NCBI GenBank assembly: GCA_043818395.1
Contig: JBDRFZ010000043.1
Coordinates: 1 to 15,320 of the forward strand
Length of the DNA stretch: 15,320 nucleotides
Source: JBDRFZ01 sp043818395
Lineage (GTDB): Bacteria > Patescibacteriota > Patescibacteriia > 2-12-FULL-60-25
Reading direction: 5' to 3'
The first letter of the stretch is position 1; the number at the start of each line of letters is the position of its first letter. A program made the translations under genes and the position numbers. The notes under the pieces are model-generated. The model had not been told where the DNA came from, made no database searches, and saw only the letters and a program-made list of their open reading frames with translations. Below are positions 1-7,327 of the stretch, one piece after another.

Positions 1-1
1 C

Positions 2-85
2 AAGGACGTGCTCTACAGGGAGATCATGGAACGGAGGACTTGGGCGTCGGAACCGCAACGGAGAACCCTTATGCCAACAACCTAA
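2..85 (+). CDS. Possible C-terminal tail of a transposase/integrase (partial)
   Basis: An open frame enters from the window edge and stops at TAA 83-85. Its 27 residues are charged and contain the stretch REIMERRTWASEPQRRTLMP. No catalytic motif is inside the window. The only reason to think of a transposase is that a 20-bp direct repeat of the kind found at insertion-sequence ends starts right after the stop codon. It could equally be a chance open frame, and the family cannot be assigned from this tail. Confidence 0.25.
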   Translation, partial: KDVLYREIMERRTWASEPQRRTLMPTT

Positions 86-87
86 CA

Positions 88-132
88 AACCGGACATTTC
101 TATTTCCCGCAGAACCGGACATTTCTATTTCC
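88..132. repeat. 20-bp direct repeat, probable insertion-sequence end
   Basis: AACCGGACATTTCTATTTCC occurs at 88-107 and again, perfectly, at 113-132, a 25-bp period. Short repeated copies near the terminus, which serve as transposase-binding sites, are typical of IS21-type ends and of some related elements. The position directly after a truncated open frame at the window edge fits an element end. The IS family is an inference; the other end is outside the window. Confidence 0.5.
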
Positions 133-155
133 TGTTTACAGGTTATAACGCGGAG

Positions 156-184
156 TTGACTATTTTATGTGTTTACTGTAATCT
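156..184 (+). promoter_or_regulatory. Candidate sigma70-type promoter for rplJ-rplL
   Basis: TTGACT at 156-161 and TAATCT at 179-184 are separated by 17 bp. The -35 box is good and the -10 box is weak. Transcription would begin near 190, just before the L10 leader structure at 205-290, which is where a leader promoter should be. A second TATAGT at 198-203 lacks a matching -35 box. Confidence 0.4.
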
Positions 185-204
185 CCCGCTAACACTCTAT
201 AGTC

Positions 205-290
205 CTGAGACAGCAGGCGTTCCATCTAAAGGAACCTAAATGCTCGCAAAAATACCGTAAAAAGTATGAAGCGGAGCGGCCTGCCGAGGA
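205..290 (+). ncRNA. Ribosomal protein L10 leader RNA
   Basis: The stretch contains the hallmark halves of the L10 leader, GAGACAGCAGG and CCTGCCGAGG. GCAGGC (213-218) pairs perfectly with GCCTGC (279-284). Inside, GTTCC (219-223) pairs with GGAAC (231-235), and GCTC (242-245) pairs with GAGC (274-277), capped by ATAC/GTAT (252-255/264-267). In the known family, the L10(L12)4 complex binds this RNA and represses its own operon. The order promoter, leader, hairpin, rplJ fits autoregulation of the stalk proteins. The match is to remembered family features; a covariance-model search was not run. Confidence 0.8.
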
Positions 291-326
291 GCTGACCAGA
301 TCTGTTTGTTAAAAATAGATCAAAAG

Positions 327-350
327 CCCACAGGACGACTGTGGGTGTTT
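327..350 (+). terminator. Attenuator-like hairpin between the L10 leader and rplJ
   Basis: CCCACAG (327-333) pairs with CTGTGGG (339-345) around the 5-nt loop GACGA, followed by TGTTTAATT. A 7-bp G+C-rich stem with a U-rich tail between the leader and the start codon fits a transcription attenuator. L10 bound to the leader could favour this hairpin. The tail is interrupted by a G, so termination may be partial, or the stem may only be structural. Confidence 0.5.
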
Positions 351-393
351 AATTAAAGGTCGAATTACAAAATTAAAGACATCACATCAATTT

Positions 394-1035
394 ATGTCTA
401 AATCAAGAGAACGAAAAGCAACGGAAAAGGATCGTCTGGTTGAGGAATTTAAAAATGCAAAATCCGCAGCATTTGCGGATTACCAGGGCTTGACCGTAGC
501 CCAAGCAACGGAATTGCGCAGAAAGACGCGTGAAGTGAATGTGGATTATATCGTGGCCAAGAAAACACTTCTCTCTCTTGCTGCGAAAGAGGCTGGATAC
601 GAACTTGATGCCAAAAAGTTTCCGGGCATGCTAGGTGTAGCTTTCGGCCACGAGGACGAAATAGCACCAGCTAAAGTGCTGGGCGATGCATCTGGAATAA
701 CCGCTCTTAAGCTGGTAGGTGGAATATTCGAAGGAGCTGTCATACCGCTTGAGAAAGTTGTTGCCTTATCTAAGCTACCCAGCAAGAAGGAGCTTTTAGG
801 CAAAGTCGTTGGTACTATTTATGCGCCGGTTTCAGCTTTTGTGCGCGCTTTGAACGCGATACGTGAGTCGCTCGAAGCCGGTAAACCAGCGGTAGCAGAA
901 AAGCCGCAAGTTGAAACGGCGTCGGTTACTGCTTCGGAAACGCCAACCCAAACGGCGGTTAAAGCGGAGCCGGCTCCTGTAGTCGAAGCGCCTGTAGAAT
1001 CGCCCGCGGCTCAGGCTCCGGCAGCAGTTAATTAA
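394..1035 (+). CDS. rplJ: 50S ribosomal protein L10 (uL10)
   Basis: uL10 forms the base of the ribosomal stalk and carries the L7/L12 dimers. The N-terminal part (about residues 1-170) shows the family pattern: an early K/R-rich helix, FADYQGLTVAQATELRRKTR at about 27-46, the YIVAKKTLLSLA segment, GVAFG, and the alpha-helical C-terminal L12-binding region near FVRALNAIRES. At 213 aa it is longer than the usual 165-175. The extra 40 or so residues are an Ala/Pro/Glu/Thr-rich tail with low-complexity AP and PVE runs, probably disordered. No Shine-Dalgarno site is visible before ATG 394. It sits 22 bp before rplL and behind an L10 leader, so autoregulation is expected. rplK-rplA are not upstream and rpoB does not follow. 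Confidence 0.95.
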   Translation: MSKSRERKATEKDRLVEEFKNAKSAAFADYQGLTVAQATELRRKTREVNVDYIVAKKTLLSLAAKEAGYELDAKKFPGMLGVAFGHEDEIAPAKVLGDASGITALKLVGGIFEGAVIPLEKVVALSKLPSKKELLGKVVGTIYAPVSAFVRALNAIRESLEAGKPAVAEKPQVETASVTASETPTQTAVKAEPAPVVEAPVESPAAQAPAAVN

Positions 1036-1057
1036 TTTAATTGAATAAGTAAAATTT

Positions 1058-1456
1058 ATGTCTGACGAAAATAAGAACGTCGAGGTCCCGGAAAAATTCA
1101 AGGGCATCGTCGAAACAATCGAGAAACTGTCAGTTTTGGATTTAGCGGAACTCGTTAAAGTCTTGGAAGATAAATTCGGCGTATCCGCAGCCGCTCCGGT
1201 CATGATGGCCGCAGCTGTCGGTGCTGGCGCTGCCGCGGAAGAAAAATCATCTTTCGATGTTGAATTGACTGAAGCCGGTGGCAACAAGATCGGTGTCATC
1301 AAAGTTGTGCGCGAGGTTACGAGCTTGGGCTTGAAAGAAGCTAAGGATATTGTTGATAGTGCACCTAAGATCGTCAAAGAAGGTGCTGACAAGGCTACAG
1401 CTGAAGAGATCAAAAAGAAGATCGAAGATGCTGGTGGTAAAGCGGTATTGAAATAA
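1058..1456 (+). CDS. rplL: 50S ribosomal protein L7/L12 (bL12)
   Basis: bL12 is the multicopy stalk protein that recruits translation factors such as EF-Tu and EF-G. The N-terminal dimerisation domain (about residues 10-45, with ETIEKLSVLDLAELVKVLED) is followed by an Ala/Gly/Met-rich hinge (about 47-65). The C-terminal factor-binding domain then runs to the end, with the conserved KIGVIKVVREVTSLGLKEAK stretch and the final GGKAVLK. The length of 132 aa is slightly above the usual 120-130, with a short acidic N-terminal addition. No Shine-Dalgarno site precedes the ATG. It is co-transcribed with rplJ and ends 17 bp before a strong terminator. Confidence 0.96.
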   Translation: MSDENKNVEVPEKFKGIVETIEKLSVLDLAELVKVLEDKFGVSAAAPVMMAAAVGAGAAAEEKSSFDVELTEAGGNKIGVIKVVREVTSLGLKEAKDIVDSAPKIVKEGADKATAEEIKKKIEDAGGKAVLK

Positions 1457-1473
1457 AACCAGTCGATCGATAA

Positions 1474-1500
1474 ACAAAAACCCCTGTATGGGGTTTTTGT
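1474..1500. terminator. Bidirectional intrinsic terminator
   Basis: ACAAAAACCCC (1474-1484) pairs with GGGGTTTTTGT (1490-1500) around TGTAT, an 11-bp stem. Read on the plus strand it ends rplJ-rplL with a T-rich 3' arm. Read on the minus strand it also ends in a T-rich run and terminates the convergent gene whose stop is at 1518. One hairpin therefore serves both units. Confidence 0.9.
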
Positions 1501-1517
1501 GTTGTCTTGCGAAAGTA

Positions 1518-3608
1518 TTAAGGAAGTGGAACTAGTAAAAGTCTGTTGCCGTCAATTACTATGGCACGCTTATTAATTTCATCGCTTATAATGTCGCGTA
1601 ATGCGTTAAATTGCGTAGATACCAGCTGGGCTTTTAGTAGACCATTTTTATCAAATATCAAAATACGACGGTCAGCTGGGTCAGTGATATAAAGATTTTC
1701 GGTATTAGCATCCGTCCAAACTGCGGACGCGGCCCGAATGATCGGGTCTATCGTTGCCAGACTGAAGCCTTCTTGCCCGCCGGACATGAAACGTATTAAA
1801 ACACCATCCTTTTTAAGTACATATACGCTTGAATCCACGGCTAAAGAAACAGCGTCCTTTAGCTCGGTGCTGGCGGCTTTGACGTAAGCGGCTTCCTGGC
1901 TGACCGAGCCGCCGGATACCTGGGACCTCCAGATTTGGTTATTGTCGGGATCAAGGCTGTAGATTTTTGAGGCGTAAAGCACGATGTCAGCTATGTTCGA
2001 AATATTAGTATGTGACCAGGTCATCTGATCAACTGATCCGTCGGCTTTTTTCAAGGCAAAAAGTTTTCCGGTGCGTGTTGCGAACAGGATGGTTGTCGAT
2101 CCCTCATAAGAGGAGACAATATCCTCGGTATTATCGGGTAAGGAAATTTTTTCCGTTTCTTTGGTCGACATTTTTATCTTTAGAATGACTTTCGCGGAGT
2201 TGTCTACTGCATAAGCATAGTCCTTAGAGATTACGGGCGCAGTCAGACTTCCTTCGGTAGCCGTCGGTGACAGGGAAGAAAGCTCTGTGACATTATCCAA
2301 TTTGACTATTTTTTTAAGTTTTTCTTTCATCCCATCCAGTTCGGTGTTGAGCTTGTCGATTTTTTCTTTGCGGTCAGAATTGTCTGACGGTAACTTGTTA
2401 ATTATATCTTCGGCCTGAGCAAGCTCCTGTTTGGCATGGATTTCATTGCCATATATCAGATCGGATTCAACTTTATTAAGATGATCCGCGGCAGAATCAT
2501 AAGAAGCGTTCCAGGCGGCGATTTCAGCGGCGACTTTTTTAGCATGGTTCCACCATCCGATTCCGATCATAACGGCTAAAAGCCCTAAAGCTACTATTAT
2601 TAAAACCGCCTTTCTTTTTTTGGTAAATATATTGCTATAGCCGGCGTTCATTCCTCTTAGGCTTTGCATTGCCATAGCGTCACGATTTTTATTTCTTCCG
2701 AACACGGTAAGTATTTTTTTACTTCCTTGCCGGATTGATGCTAGAAGATTTTTGATATCCGGTTTATCTAGTGAGGATATCGGATTTACGATTGGTGATA
2801 GGCGCTGTTCAGCTTCTTCTTCCGTATTTCGTAATTTTTGGATTGAGGTCGTGCTTTGAGGGTCGCTGGTATCAGTCGTTGCTTTTTCTGTTATGGCCTG
2901 CGGTTTAATTTCGAATGAGGCTACGATAGCGGCTATAAAGTGGTCGGGTATGCCGCGTTTTTCCAGATCCTGCTTGATTTCCAAGGCGGCTGTCACGGGC
3001 GGCAGTGAAGATAATTTTTCTTTGATGCGCAGATCCGCTCTCAATCTTTCAAGATTCTGTGAACCGGCGATAAGTACATCGCCTGGTTTAATATCGCCGC
3101 AGATGAGCGAGGCGAAAGGTTTTTTTGGGTCTACGTTCGCAGGTTGCTCGAGAGATCCAAATAAATCAAAAGAACGGAAGCTCCCATCATCCTGTTTTTG
3201 AAGGAACATGTTCATTAACTGGCCTACTCCGGCCAGACAGACATGGTTTTCAGAAAGATCCATGATAAAAATATTCACCCGGTTCCAGCTCAGGGGAGTG
3301 GCTTCCGCTTCCGCGAAGTTAGCCAGCGAGTCATTCAATTTTTGGATCAATTTTTCAAAACGCGTAATTGGATCTTGGCCCACCCCGGTCATGAGTAGTC
3401 TGGCTTGCTCGGCTGTAGCGTTTATCACGTCGAGCAGACGCTCGTAAACATAAAGAGTTGAATTTATTTCGGCCACGATTAACAGGATCGGACCGTGTTT
3501 AGCATGTCCTGCAGCTTCGAACCTGAATATGCCAACGACTTTTTCGTCTGTGGGGTTTTTTGCCACATCGATTTCCGCAATGCGGAACTGTTGTTCTTTG
3601 CGCTCCAT
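1518..3608 (-). CDS. Membrane protein: degenerate PP2C-like domain, TM helix, coiled coil, probable beta-propeller
   Basis: 696 aa in four parts. Residues 1-235 read like a PP2C-type phosphatase fold: AGVGQLMNMFL (126-136) stands where catalytic members have xVGDSRxxL, and GDVLIAGSQNL (176-186) stands where they have GDxLLLCSDGL. The metal-binding Asp of both motifs is missing (VGQ and GSQN), so catalysis is unlikely. Residues 334-353 form one hydrophobic helix, with the KKRK charge cluster just before it. A charged helical stretch (355-435) looks like a coiled coil. The remainder (about 436-696) consists of repeated beta-strand segments with YAVD, SLDPDNNQIWR, VDSSVYVLKKDG and YITDPADRRILIF, as in NHL/WD-like propellers. 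By topology the pseudophosphatase would be cytoplasmic and the propeller outside. No named family is recognised for the whole protein. It is divergent from the gene at 3703. Confidence 0.6.
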   Translation of the reverse strand: MERKEQQFRIAEIDVAKNPTDEKVVGIFRFEAAGHAKHGPILLIVAEINSTLYVYERLLDVINATAEQARLLMTGVGQDPITRFEKLIQKLNDSLANFAEAEATPLSWNRVNIFIMDLSENHVCLAGVGQLMNMFLQKQDDGSFRSFDLFGSLEQPANVDPKKPFASLICGDIKPGDVLIAGSQNLERLRADLRIKEKLSSLPPVTAALEIKQDLEKRGIPDHFIAAIVASFEIKPQAITEKATTDTSDPQSTTSIQKLRNTEEEAEQRLSPIVNPISSLDKPDIKNLLASIRQGSKKILTVFGRNKNRDAMAMQSLRGMNAGYSNIFTKKRKAVLIIVALGLLAVMIGIGWWNHAKKVAAEIAAWNASYDSAADHLNKVESDLIYGNEIHAKQELAQAEDIINKLPSDNSDRKEKIDKLNTELDGMKEKLKKIVKLDNVTELSSLSPTATEGSLTAPVISKDYAYAVDNSAKVILKIKMSTKETEKISLPDNTEDIVSSYEGSTTILFATRTGKLFALKKADGSVDQMTWSHTNISNIADIVLYASKIYSLDPDNNQIWRSQVSGGSVSQEAAYVKAASTELKDAVSLAVDSSVYVLKKDGVLIRFMSGGQEGFSLATIDPIIRAASAVWTDANTENLYITDPADRRILIFDKNGLLKAQLVSTQFNALRDIISDEINKRAIVIDGNRLLLVPLP

Positions 3609-3624
3609 GTACGAAATCTTACCA

Positions 3625-3679
3625 GTCCAGAGTCTTGCTGGACATCCTTTTTACTGCCCCTTGTCAAGGGTCTTATAAA
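3625..3679 (+). promoter_or_regulatory. Promoter and inverted repeats in the divergent intergenic region
   Basis: A TATAAA -10 (3674-3679) with TTTACT (3650-3655) at 18 bp could drive the gene at 3703. Between these boxes lies CCCTTG-T-CAAGGG (3658-3670), a perfect 6-bp inverted repeat, in a position where a bound repressor would block transcription. A second inverted repeat, GTCCAG-N7-CTGGAC, lies at 3625-3643. The downstream gene encodes a winged-helix protein, so self-regulation is a reasonable guess. The boxes are assigned by eye only. Confidence 0.4.
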
Positions 3680-3702
3680 CAGGCAGGATATAGGAGGGAG
3701 AT

Positions 3703-4302
3703 ATGCTCGAACACTTATTTGGCTCAAAAACCAGACTCAAGCTTTTAACATTATTTTTGCACCATCCTGATGAGGCGTTTTATGTGCGGGAATTGACACG
3801 GCGAATAGACACTCAAATTAACGCTGTTCGCAGAGAAATTCAGAATTTACTCATGCTCGGCATGATTTGCGAAGGCATGGCCGAAGCTCAAGTAGAAGAC
3901 AGCTCGGTCAAGCGCCCAGGTCTTAAAAGAAAATACTACAAAGCAAACAAGCAATTTCCTCTTTTTAGAGAAGTTTGTTCTTTGCTTACCAAGGCTCATG
4001 TGCTTTTAGAAAAAAGATTTGATGATCGAATTAAGCGAACAGGAGATTTTAAATACGTGGCGTTCATGGGCGCCTTTTTAGGTACACCAAATCAGGGGAT
4101 AGACTTATTCATTATTGGAAAAGTGGAAGAGGGGAGTTTTAAAAAAATTATTTTAGATCTGGAAAAAGAAGTCGGGTTTGAAATCAATTACAGCATCATG
4201 ACACCGCAGGAGTATATTTATCGCAAAGATGTAGCGGATCGTTTTTTACATTCTATTCTACAAGCGCCAAAGCACGTTGCTTTGGATAATCTGCAAGAAT
4301 AA
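3703..4302 (+). CDS. Winged-helix DNA-binding protein with a degenerate nucleotidyltransferase-like domain
   Basis: The first 75 or so residues form a winged helix: SKTRLKLLTLFLHHPDEAFY, then RELTRRIDTQINAVRREIQN as the recognition-helix part, then a wing ending in RKYYKANKQFPLF. After a helical linker, FMGAFLGTPNQGIDLFIIG (about 125-143) matches the MNT-type nucleotidyltransferase signature GSxARGxxxxxSDIDLLVVG. The GS is GA and the first Asp is absent, so it is probably a non-catalytic ligand-sensing or structural remnant. The start is well supported by AGGAGG (3692-3697) 5 nt before the ATG, one of few strong ribosome-binding sites in this half of the window. The next gene begins 6 bp after its stop. 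Likely a transcription regulator; target unknown. Confidence 0.65.
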   Translation: MLEHLFGSKTRLKLLTLFLHHPDEAFYVRELTRRIDTQINAVRREIQNLLMLGMICEGMAEAQVEDSSVKRPGLKRKYYKANKQFPLFREVCSLLTKAHVLLEKRFDDRIKRTGDFKYVAFMGAFLGTPNQGIDLFIIGKVEEGSFKKIILDLEKEVGFEINYSIMTPQEYIYRKDVADRFLHSILQAPKHVALDNLQE

Positions 4303-4308
4303 ACGGGA

Positions 4309-4710
4309 ATGTCGGTTATGTGGTTATTCATAGAATCCATTCAGTCAGATTTTTTTCAGCTTGGCTTGATCGGTAGCAGGCGAACCAAACTAAGCAAGAT
4401 TACTCGCCGGTCTAATCATTTGCTTGCAACACTTTCGAGAATCGTCTCCCGACGAGACTTGCAGAGAATCGAGGGAATCTGCGTGGTAGAAGGTCCGGGT
4501 GCGTTTACCCCCGTTCGTACGGGCGTACTTATTGCAAATATTTTGGCGCGGATTTATAAAAAACCGCTCGTTGGAATTACGGTCGATCAGGCTCTGGATT
4601 TGTCGAAACTTGTCTCGTCATTAATGGATAATAATTACTGCCCAACGGAATACGTTGCACCTAAATATTCGAGTGAACCGAATATAACAATAAAAAAAAT
4701 ATCCACATGA
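4309..4710 (+). CDS. tsaB: TsaB-like tRNA threonylcarbamoyladenosine (t6A) biosynthesis protein, compact form
   Basis: TsaB is the non-catalytic partner of TsaD in the complex that makes t6A37 in ANN-decoding tRNAs. The signature is clear at about residues 58-91: CVVEGPGAFTPVRTGVLIAN followed by ILARIYKKPLVGIT, the family pattern GPGSFTGLRIG...A...P..GV. The C-terminus APKYSSEPNITIKK resembles the usual P.Y.RPPN ending. At 133 aa it is far below the usual 200-230, so the middle/C-terminal half is strongly shortened. The early IDTS motif is replaced by FIES. ATG 4318 (MWLFIES) is an alternative start that fits the first beta-strand better. Its TGA stop overlaps the next start (ATGA at 4707-4710), implying translational coupling. 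Confidence 0.72.
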   Translation: MSVMWLFIESIQSDFFQLGLIGSRRTKLSKITRRSNHLLATLSRIVSRRDLQRIEGICVVEGPGAFTPVRTGVLIANILARIYKKPLVGITVDQALDLSKLVSSLMDNNYCPTEYVAPKYSSEPNITIKKIST

Positions 4711-6197
4711 CACGAGATCGTTTTATCCAAAGAACTCTAGAGATTATACCGGGTTTTTTAGTCTGGTTAACGATTATTGCATCTTTTGTTTTGTCTTTTA
4801 TCAGGCCGCTTTGGGTTATATATTTTGTTATTATTTTCGATCTGTACTGGCTTTTTAGGGTGACTTATTACCTGCCGTTTCTTCTGGCTTCGTGGTGGCG
4901 TTATCGTCGAGATATAAAAAAAGACTGGCAAAAAATGGCCGAAGCAGTGGATGGTTACAAGGGGATCAGGCACCTTGTTTTTTTACCTATGGTCAAAGAG
5001 GATGTCATGGTGGCACGTGAAGCCCTGGACACGATCATTGCCGGATCTTATCCGGCGGATCGTATGATAATCGTGCTGGCAGGCGAAGAAAGGGCGCATG
5101 AACATTTTGTCAAAGTTTCATCTTTAATCAAAAAAGAATACGAAAGTAAATTTTATAAATTGTTTATTACTGAACATCCCAAGGACTTACCGGATGAGAT
5201 AAACGGCAAGGGTTCGAATCTGAACTGGACAGCCAAGCAGGTCGTCCCAATAATATTGAGCGATCTGAAATTGGAACCGGATGACGTAATCGTATCCAGT
5301 TTCGACGTTGATACCATTATTCATAAAAATTATTTTTCTTGCCTAACGTATCTCTATCTTACGGTTCCCGAACCAACCAGGAATTCTTATCAGCCCGTCC
5401 CTCTTTATAACAACAACCTCTGGGAATCTCCAGCTGCGGTCAGGGTTGCTATGTTTGGTACCACTTTTTGGTTATTAACGGAACTCGCCAGACCTGAGAG
5501 CATGATGACTTTTTCTTCTCATTCCATGAGCCTACGGATGCTAATGGATGTGGGTTATTGGCAGAAGGATATTGTAAGCGATGACTCTCGGATTTTTTTA
5601 CAGGGGCTTGTACATTATCATGGCCAATATCGGGTCACGCCTATGTATTTGCCGGTTTCCATGGATACTGTCATGACCGGTAAATATTGGAAGGCCCTGT
5701 TTTCCCTTTATAAACAAATCAGGCGTTGGGCGTGGGGTGTGGAGAATTTCCCATACATGGCGCGTGCTTTTGCTCGGGATAAACAGATGCCGCTTTGGAC
5801 AAAGTTTGTATTCTTATGGAAACAGTTGGAAGGGATGTATACCTGGGCCACGGTTCCGCTTTTAATTTTTATTCTAGGTCGATTGCCTTTTTGGGTTGCA
5901 CCTGAAAATTTCAGACAGTTCGCGGTATTTCAAAATACGCCGTTTACCTTGCAATGGCTTATGCGTTTCGCTATGGTCGGTGTCTTTATTTCAGCTGGAT
6001 TAGCGCTTACTCTTTTACCGCCTCGACCTGCTCATATACCAAGAAGACAGGCGATTTTCGTTGCAATTTTCCAGTGGGTTCTCTTACCCGTGACTTTTGT
6101 ATTATTCGGCGCGATTCCGGCTATTGACGCACAGACCAGATTAATGCTTGGAAAAAGTCTGAGTTTTAACGTTTCACCAAAAAGAGGCAGTAGCTAA
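4707..6197 (+). CDS. Membrane-bound family 2 glycosyltransferase
   Basis: The 496-aa protein has two N-terminal hydrophobic helices (about 14-60), a cytosolic GT-A domain, and three to four C-terminal helices (about 375-475). This is the layout of processive GT2 enzymes that polymerise and export a polysaccharide. Catalytic motifs are visible: the DVD metal/nucleotide site at D200-D202 (VSSFDVDT), the acidic SDDSRI at 291-296 with D292/D293, and QIRRW at 337-341, equivalent to QxxRW. The LVFLPMVKED stretch is the first GT strand. It overlaps tsaB by 4 bp and has no Shine-Dalgarno site of its own. The sugar donor and product cannot be read from sequence; a role in envelope or exopolysaccharide synthesis is inferred. 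Confidence 0.85.
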   Translation: MTRDRFIQRTLEIIPGFLVWLTIIASFVLSFIRPLWVIYFVIIFDLYWLFRVTYYLPFLLASWWRYRRDIKKDWQKMAEAVDGYKGIRHLVFLPMVKEDVMVAREALDTIIAGSYPADRMIIVLAGEERAHEHFVKVSSLIKKEYESKFYKLFITEHPKDLPDEINGKGSNLNWTAKQVVPIILSDLKLEPDDVIVSSFDVDTIIHKNYFSCLTYLYLTVPEPTRNSYQPVPLYNNNLWESPAAVRVAMFGTTFWLLTELARPESMMTFSSHSMSLRMLMDVGYWQKDIVSDDSRIFLQGLVHYHGQYRVTPMYLPVSMDTVMTGKYWKALFSLYKQIRRWAWGVENFPYMARAFARDKQMPLWTKFVFLWKQLEGMYTWATVPLLIFILGRLPFWVAPENFRQFAVFQNTPFTLQWLMRFAMVGVFISAGLALTLLPPRPAHIPRRQAIFVAIFQWVLLPVTFVLFGAIPAIDAQTRLMLGKSLSFNVSPKRGSS

Positions 6198-6311
6198 ATC
6201 GGCGCTGTCTCTGTAGTATTACCTTTATCGGATTAGTTAACGTCGGTTTTTTCAATCCGCTGATTAATTAGGAATTTAGGATTAGCAATTTTTTTTAAAA
6301 ATAGTTTGTTA

Positions 6312-6317
6312 TATAAA
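6312..6317 (+). promoter_or_regulatory. Candidate -10 box for the envelope gene cluster
   Basis: TATAAA lies 7 nt before ATG 6325 in an AT-rich tract, with only a T-run at the -35 position. If used, the transcript would start at or within a base or two of the ATG, giving a leaderless mRNA. The rest of the spacer 6198-6324 shows no clear terminator or Shine-Dalgarno site. Confidence 0.3.
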
Positions 6318-6324
6318 AAAATCC

Positions 6325-7323
6325 ATGCAGGAAGCAAAGAAAATTGTAATCAATATCGTGGCGTCAGATGCGTTAGCTTATCTGCCGAATTTTTTTGCGT
6401 CCTTAGAATCTCAAGATGCGAATGAATTTTCGGTCACGATAGTAGACAACGCGTCACAGGACGGTACGGTTAAATGGATTCAGGACCAGTATACCGATGT
6501 AGCGGTACTTAGAAATTTTCGAGACCAGGGTTTTGCCAGAGCGGCAAATCAAGCCATTGAACTCGCGTTATCGCGCTGGCCTGATGAGGACTGGGGCAGT
6601 CATTTTATTTTGATGGTTGATCCCGCCATAGAATTGGGTGTTGATTGTCTTTTTAATTTAACGCATGTTTTATTACAGGATCCGGAACTATCCGCGGCTT
6701 GTCCGAAGATTTTACAAACCAAAGTAAAATCTGTAGCCGAAGACGGACGGCGTGAAATAGAACGTACGGATATTTTATTTTCAACCGGTTTAAGTATCGA
6801 TAAATTCCGACGCGCCGTTAATCGGGGTGAAGGGGAGGTTGATCGCGGACAATACAACGCACCTTCAGAAGTCTTCGGCGCGCCGATCATGTGCGGTCTT
6901 TTTCGTGCTTCACACCTGATGAAAACAAAAATTCGAAATGAATTTATCGATGAAGATTTCGTTGATTTTAATGTTGATGCAGACCTTGCCTGGCGCATGA
7001 AGCGTCTGGGTCTGCGCTCCATGTATGTACCCTTGGCTTTGGCGTATAAGCAAAACAAGCCTCGCGAGGGGCGCGGGAAAAATAAGACCAGAAATCGTTT
7101 CTGGATGATGGTAAAAAATGATGAACCTGGAAATATGATTTTGCATGCGCCATGGATATCCGCATCTTTAATGATTTATCTGATTACAGCTTTGGTTTCA
7201 TTGAATAAAATCAGGGCCATGGCCCGGGCGGTATACGGGGTACCTGGATTTTTTGCCAAGCGGAAATTTTTTGTCAGACAGATCAGAATAAAGGGATCTG
7301 CCATGAGACGTTGGTTCGTATGA
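6325..7323 (+). CDS. Family 2 glycosyltransferase, rhamnosyltransferase-like
   Basis: 332 aa. The GT-A signatures appear in order: VTIVDNASQDGT (37-48), the nucleotide-binding loop; NFRDQGFARAANQAIE (64-79), equivalent to the N.GFa.a.N.gi motif; FILMVDPAIEL (94-104), where related enzymes have LNPD; GAPIMCGLFRASHL near 185-198; and FVDFNVDADLAWRMKRLGLR near 211-230, equivalent to the ED.DLc.R.r..G motif. The conserved Glu before the Asp is Asn here. A C-terminal hydrophobic segment (about 271-292) and a basic tail suggest membrane association. Such WbbL-like enzymes add a single sugar, often rhamnose, to a lipid-linked glycan; the specific sugar is unknown. The gene opens a tightly spaced run to 12498. 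Confidence 0.85.
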   Translation: MQEAKKIVINIVASDALAYLPNFFASLESQDANEFSVTIVDNASQDGTVKWIQDQYTDVAVLRNFRDQGFARAANQAIELALSRWPDEDWGSHFILMVDPAIELGVDCLFNLTHVLLQDPELSAACPKILQTKVKSVAEDGRREIERTDILFSTGLSIDKFRRAVNRGEGEVDRGQYNAPSEVFGAPIMCGLFRASHLMKTKIRNEFIDEDFVDFNVDADLAWRMKRLGLRSMYVPLALAYKQNKPREGRGKNKTRNRFWMMVKNDEPGNMILHAPWISASLMIYLITALVSLNKIRAMARAVYGVPGFFAKRKFFVRQIRIKGSAMRRWFV

Positions 7324-7327
7324 AGCG

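Noticed and set aside
832..1413. Long minus-strand open frame across the rplJ-rplL junction
   Set aside because: It is antisense to two well-supported ribosomal genes, and its Ser/Ala/Arg-rich composition is the mirror of their codons.
5206..5222. GGTTCGAATC, similar to a tRNA T-loop
   Set aside because: It lies inside the GT2 coding frame, and no acceptor, D or anticodon stems surround it.
7321..7323. TGA read as glycine
   Set aside because: TGA falls at the natural ends of TsaB, a GT2, GT4 and the TrmB-like gene, and never inside a conserved domain, so the standard code applies.
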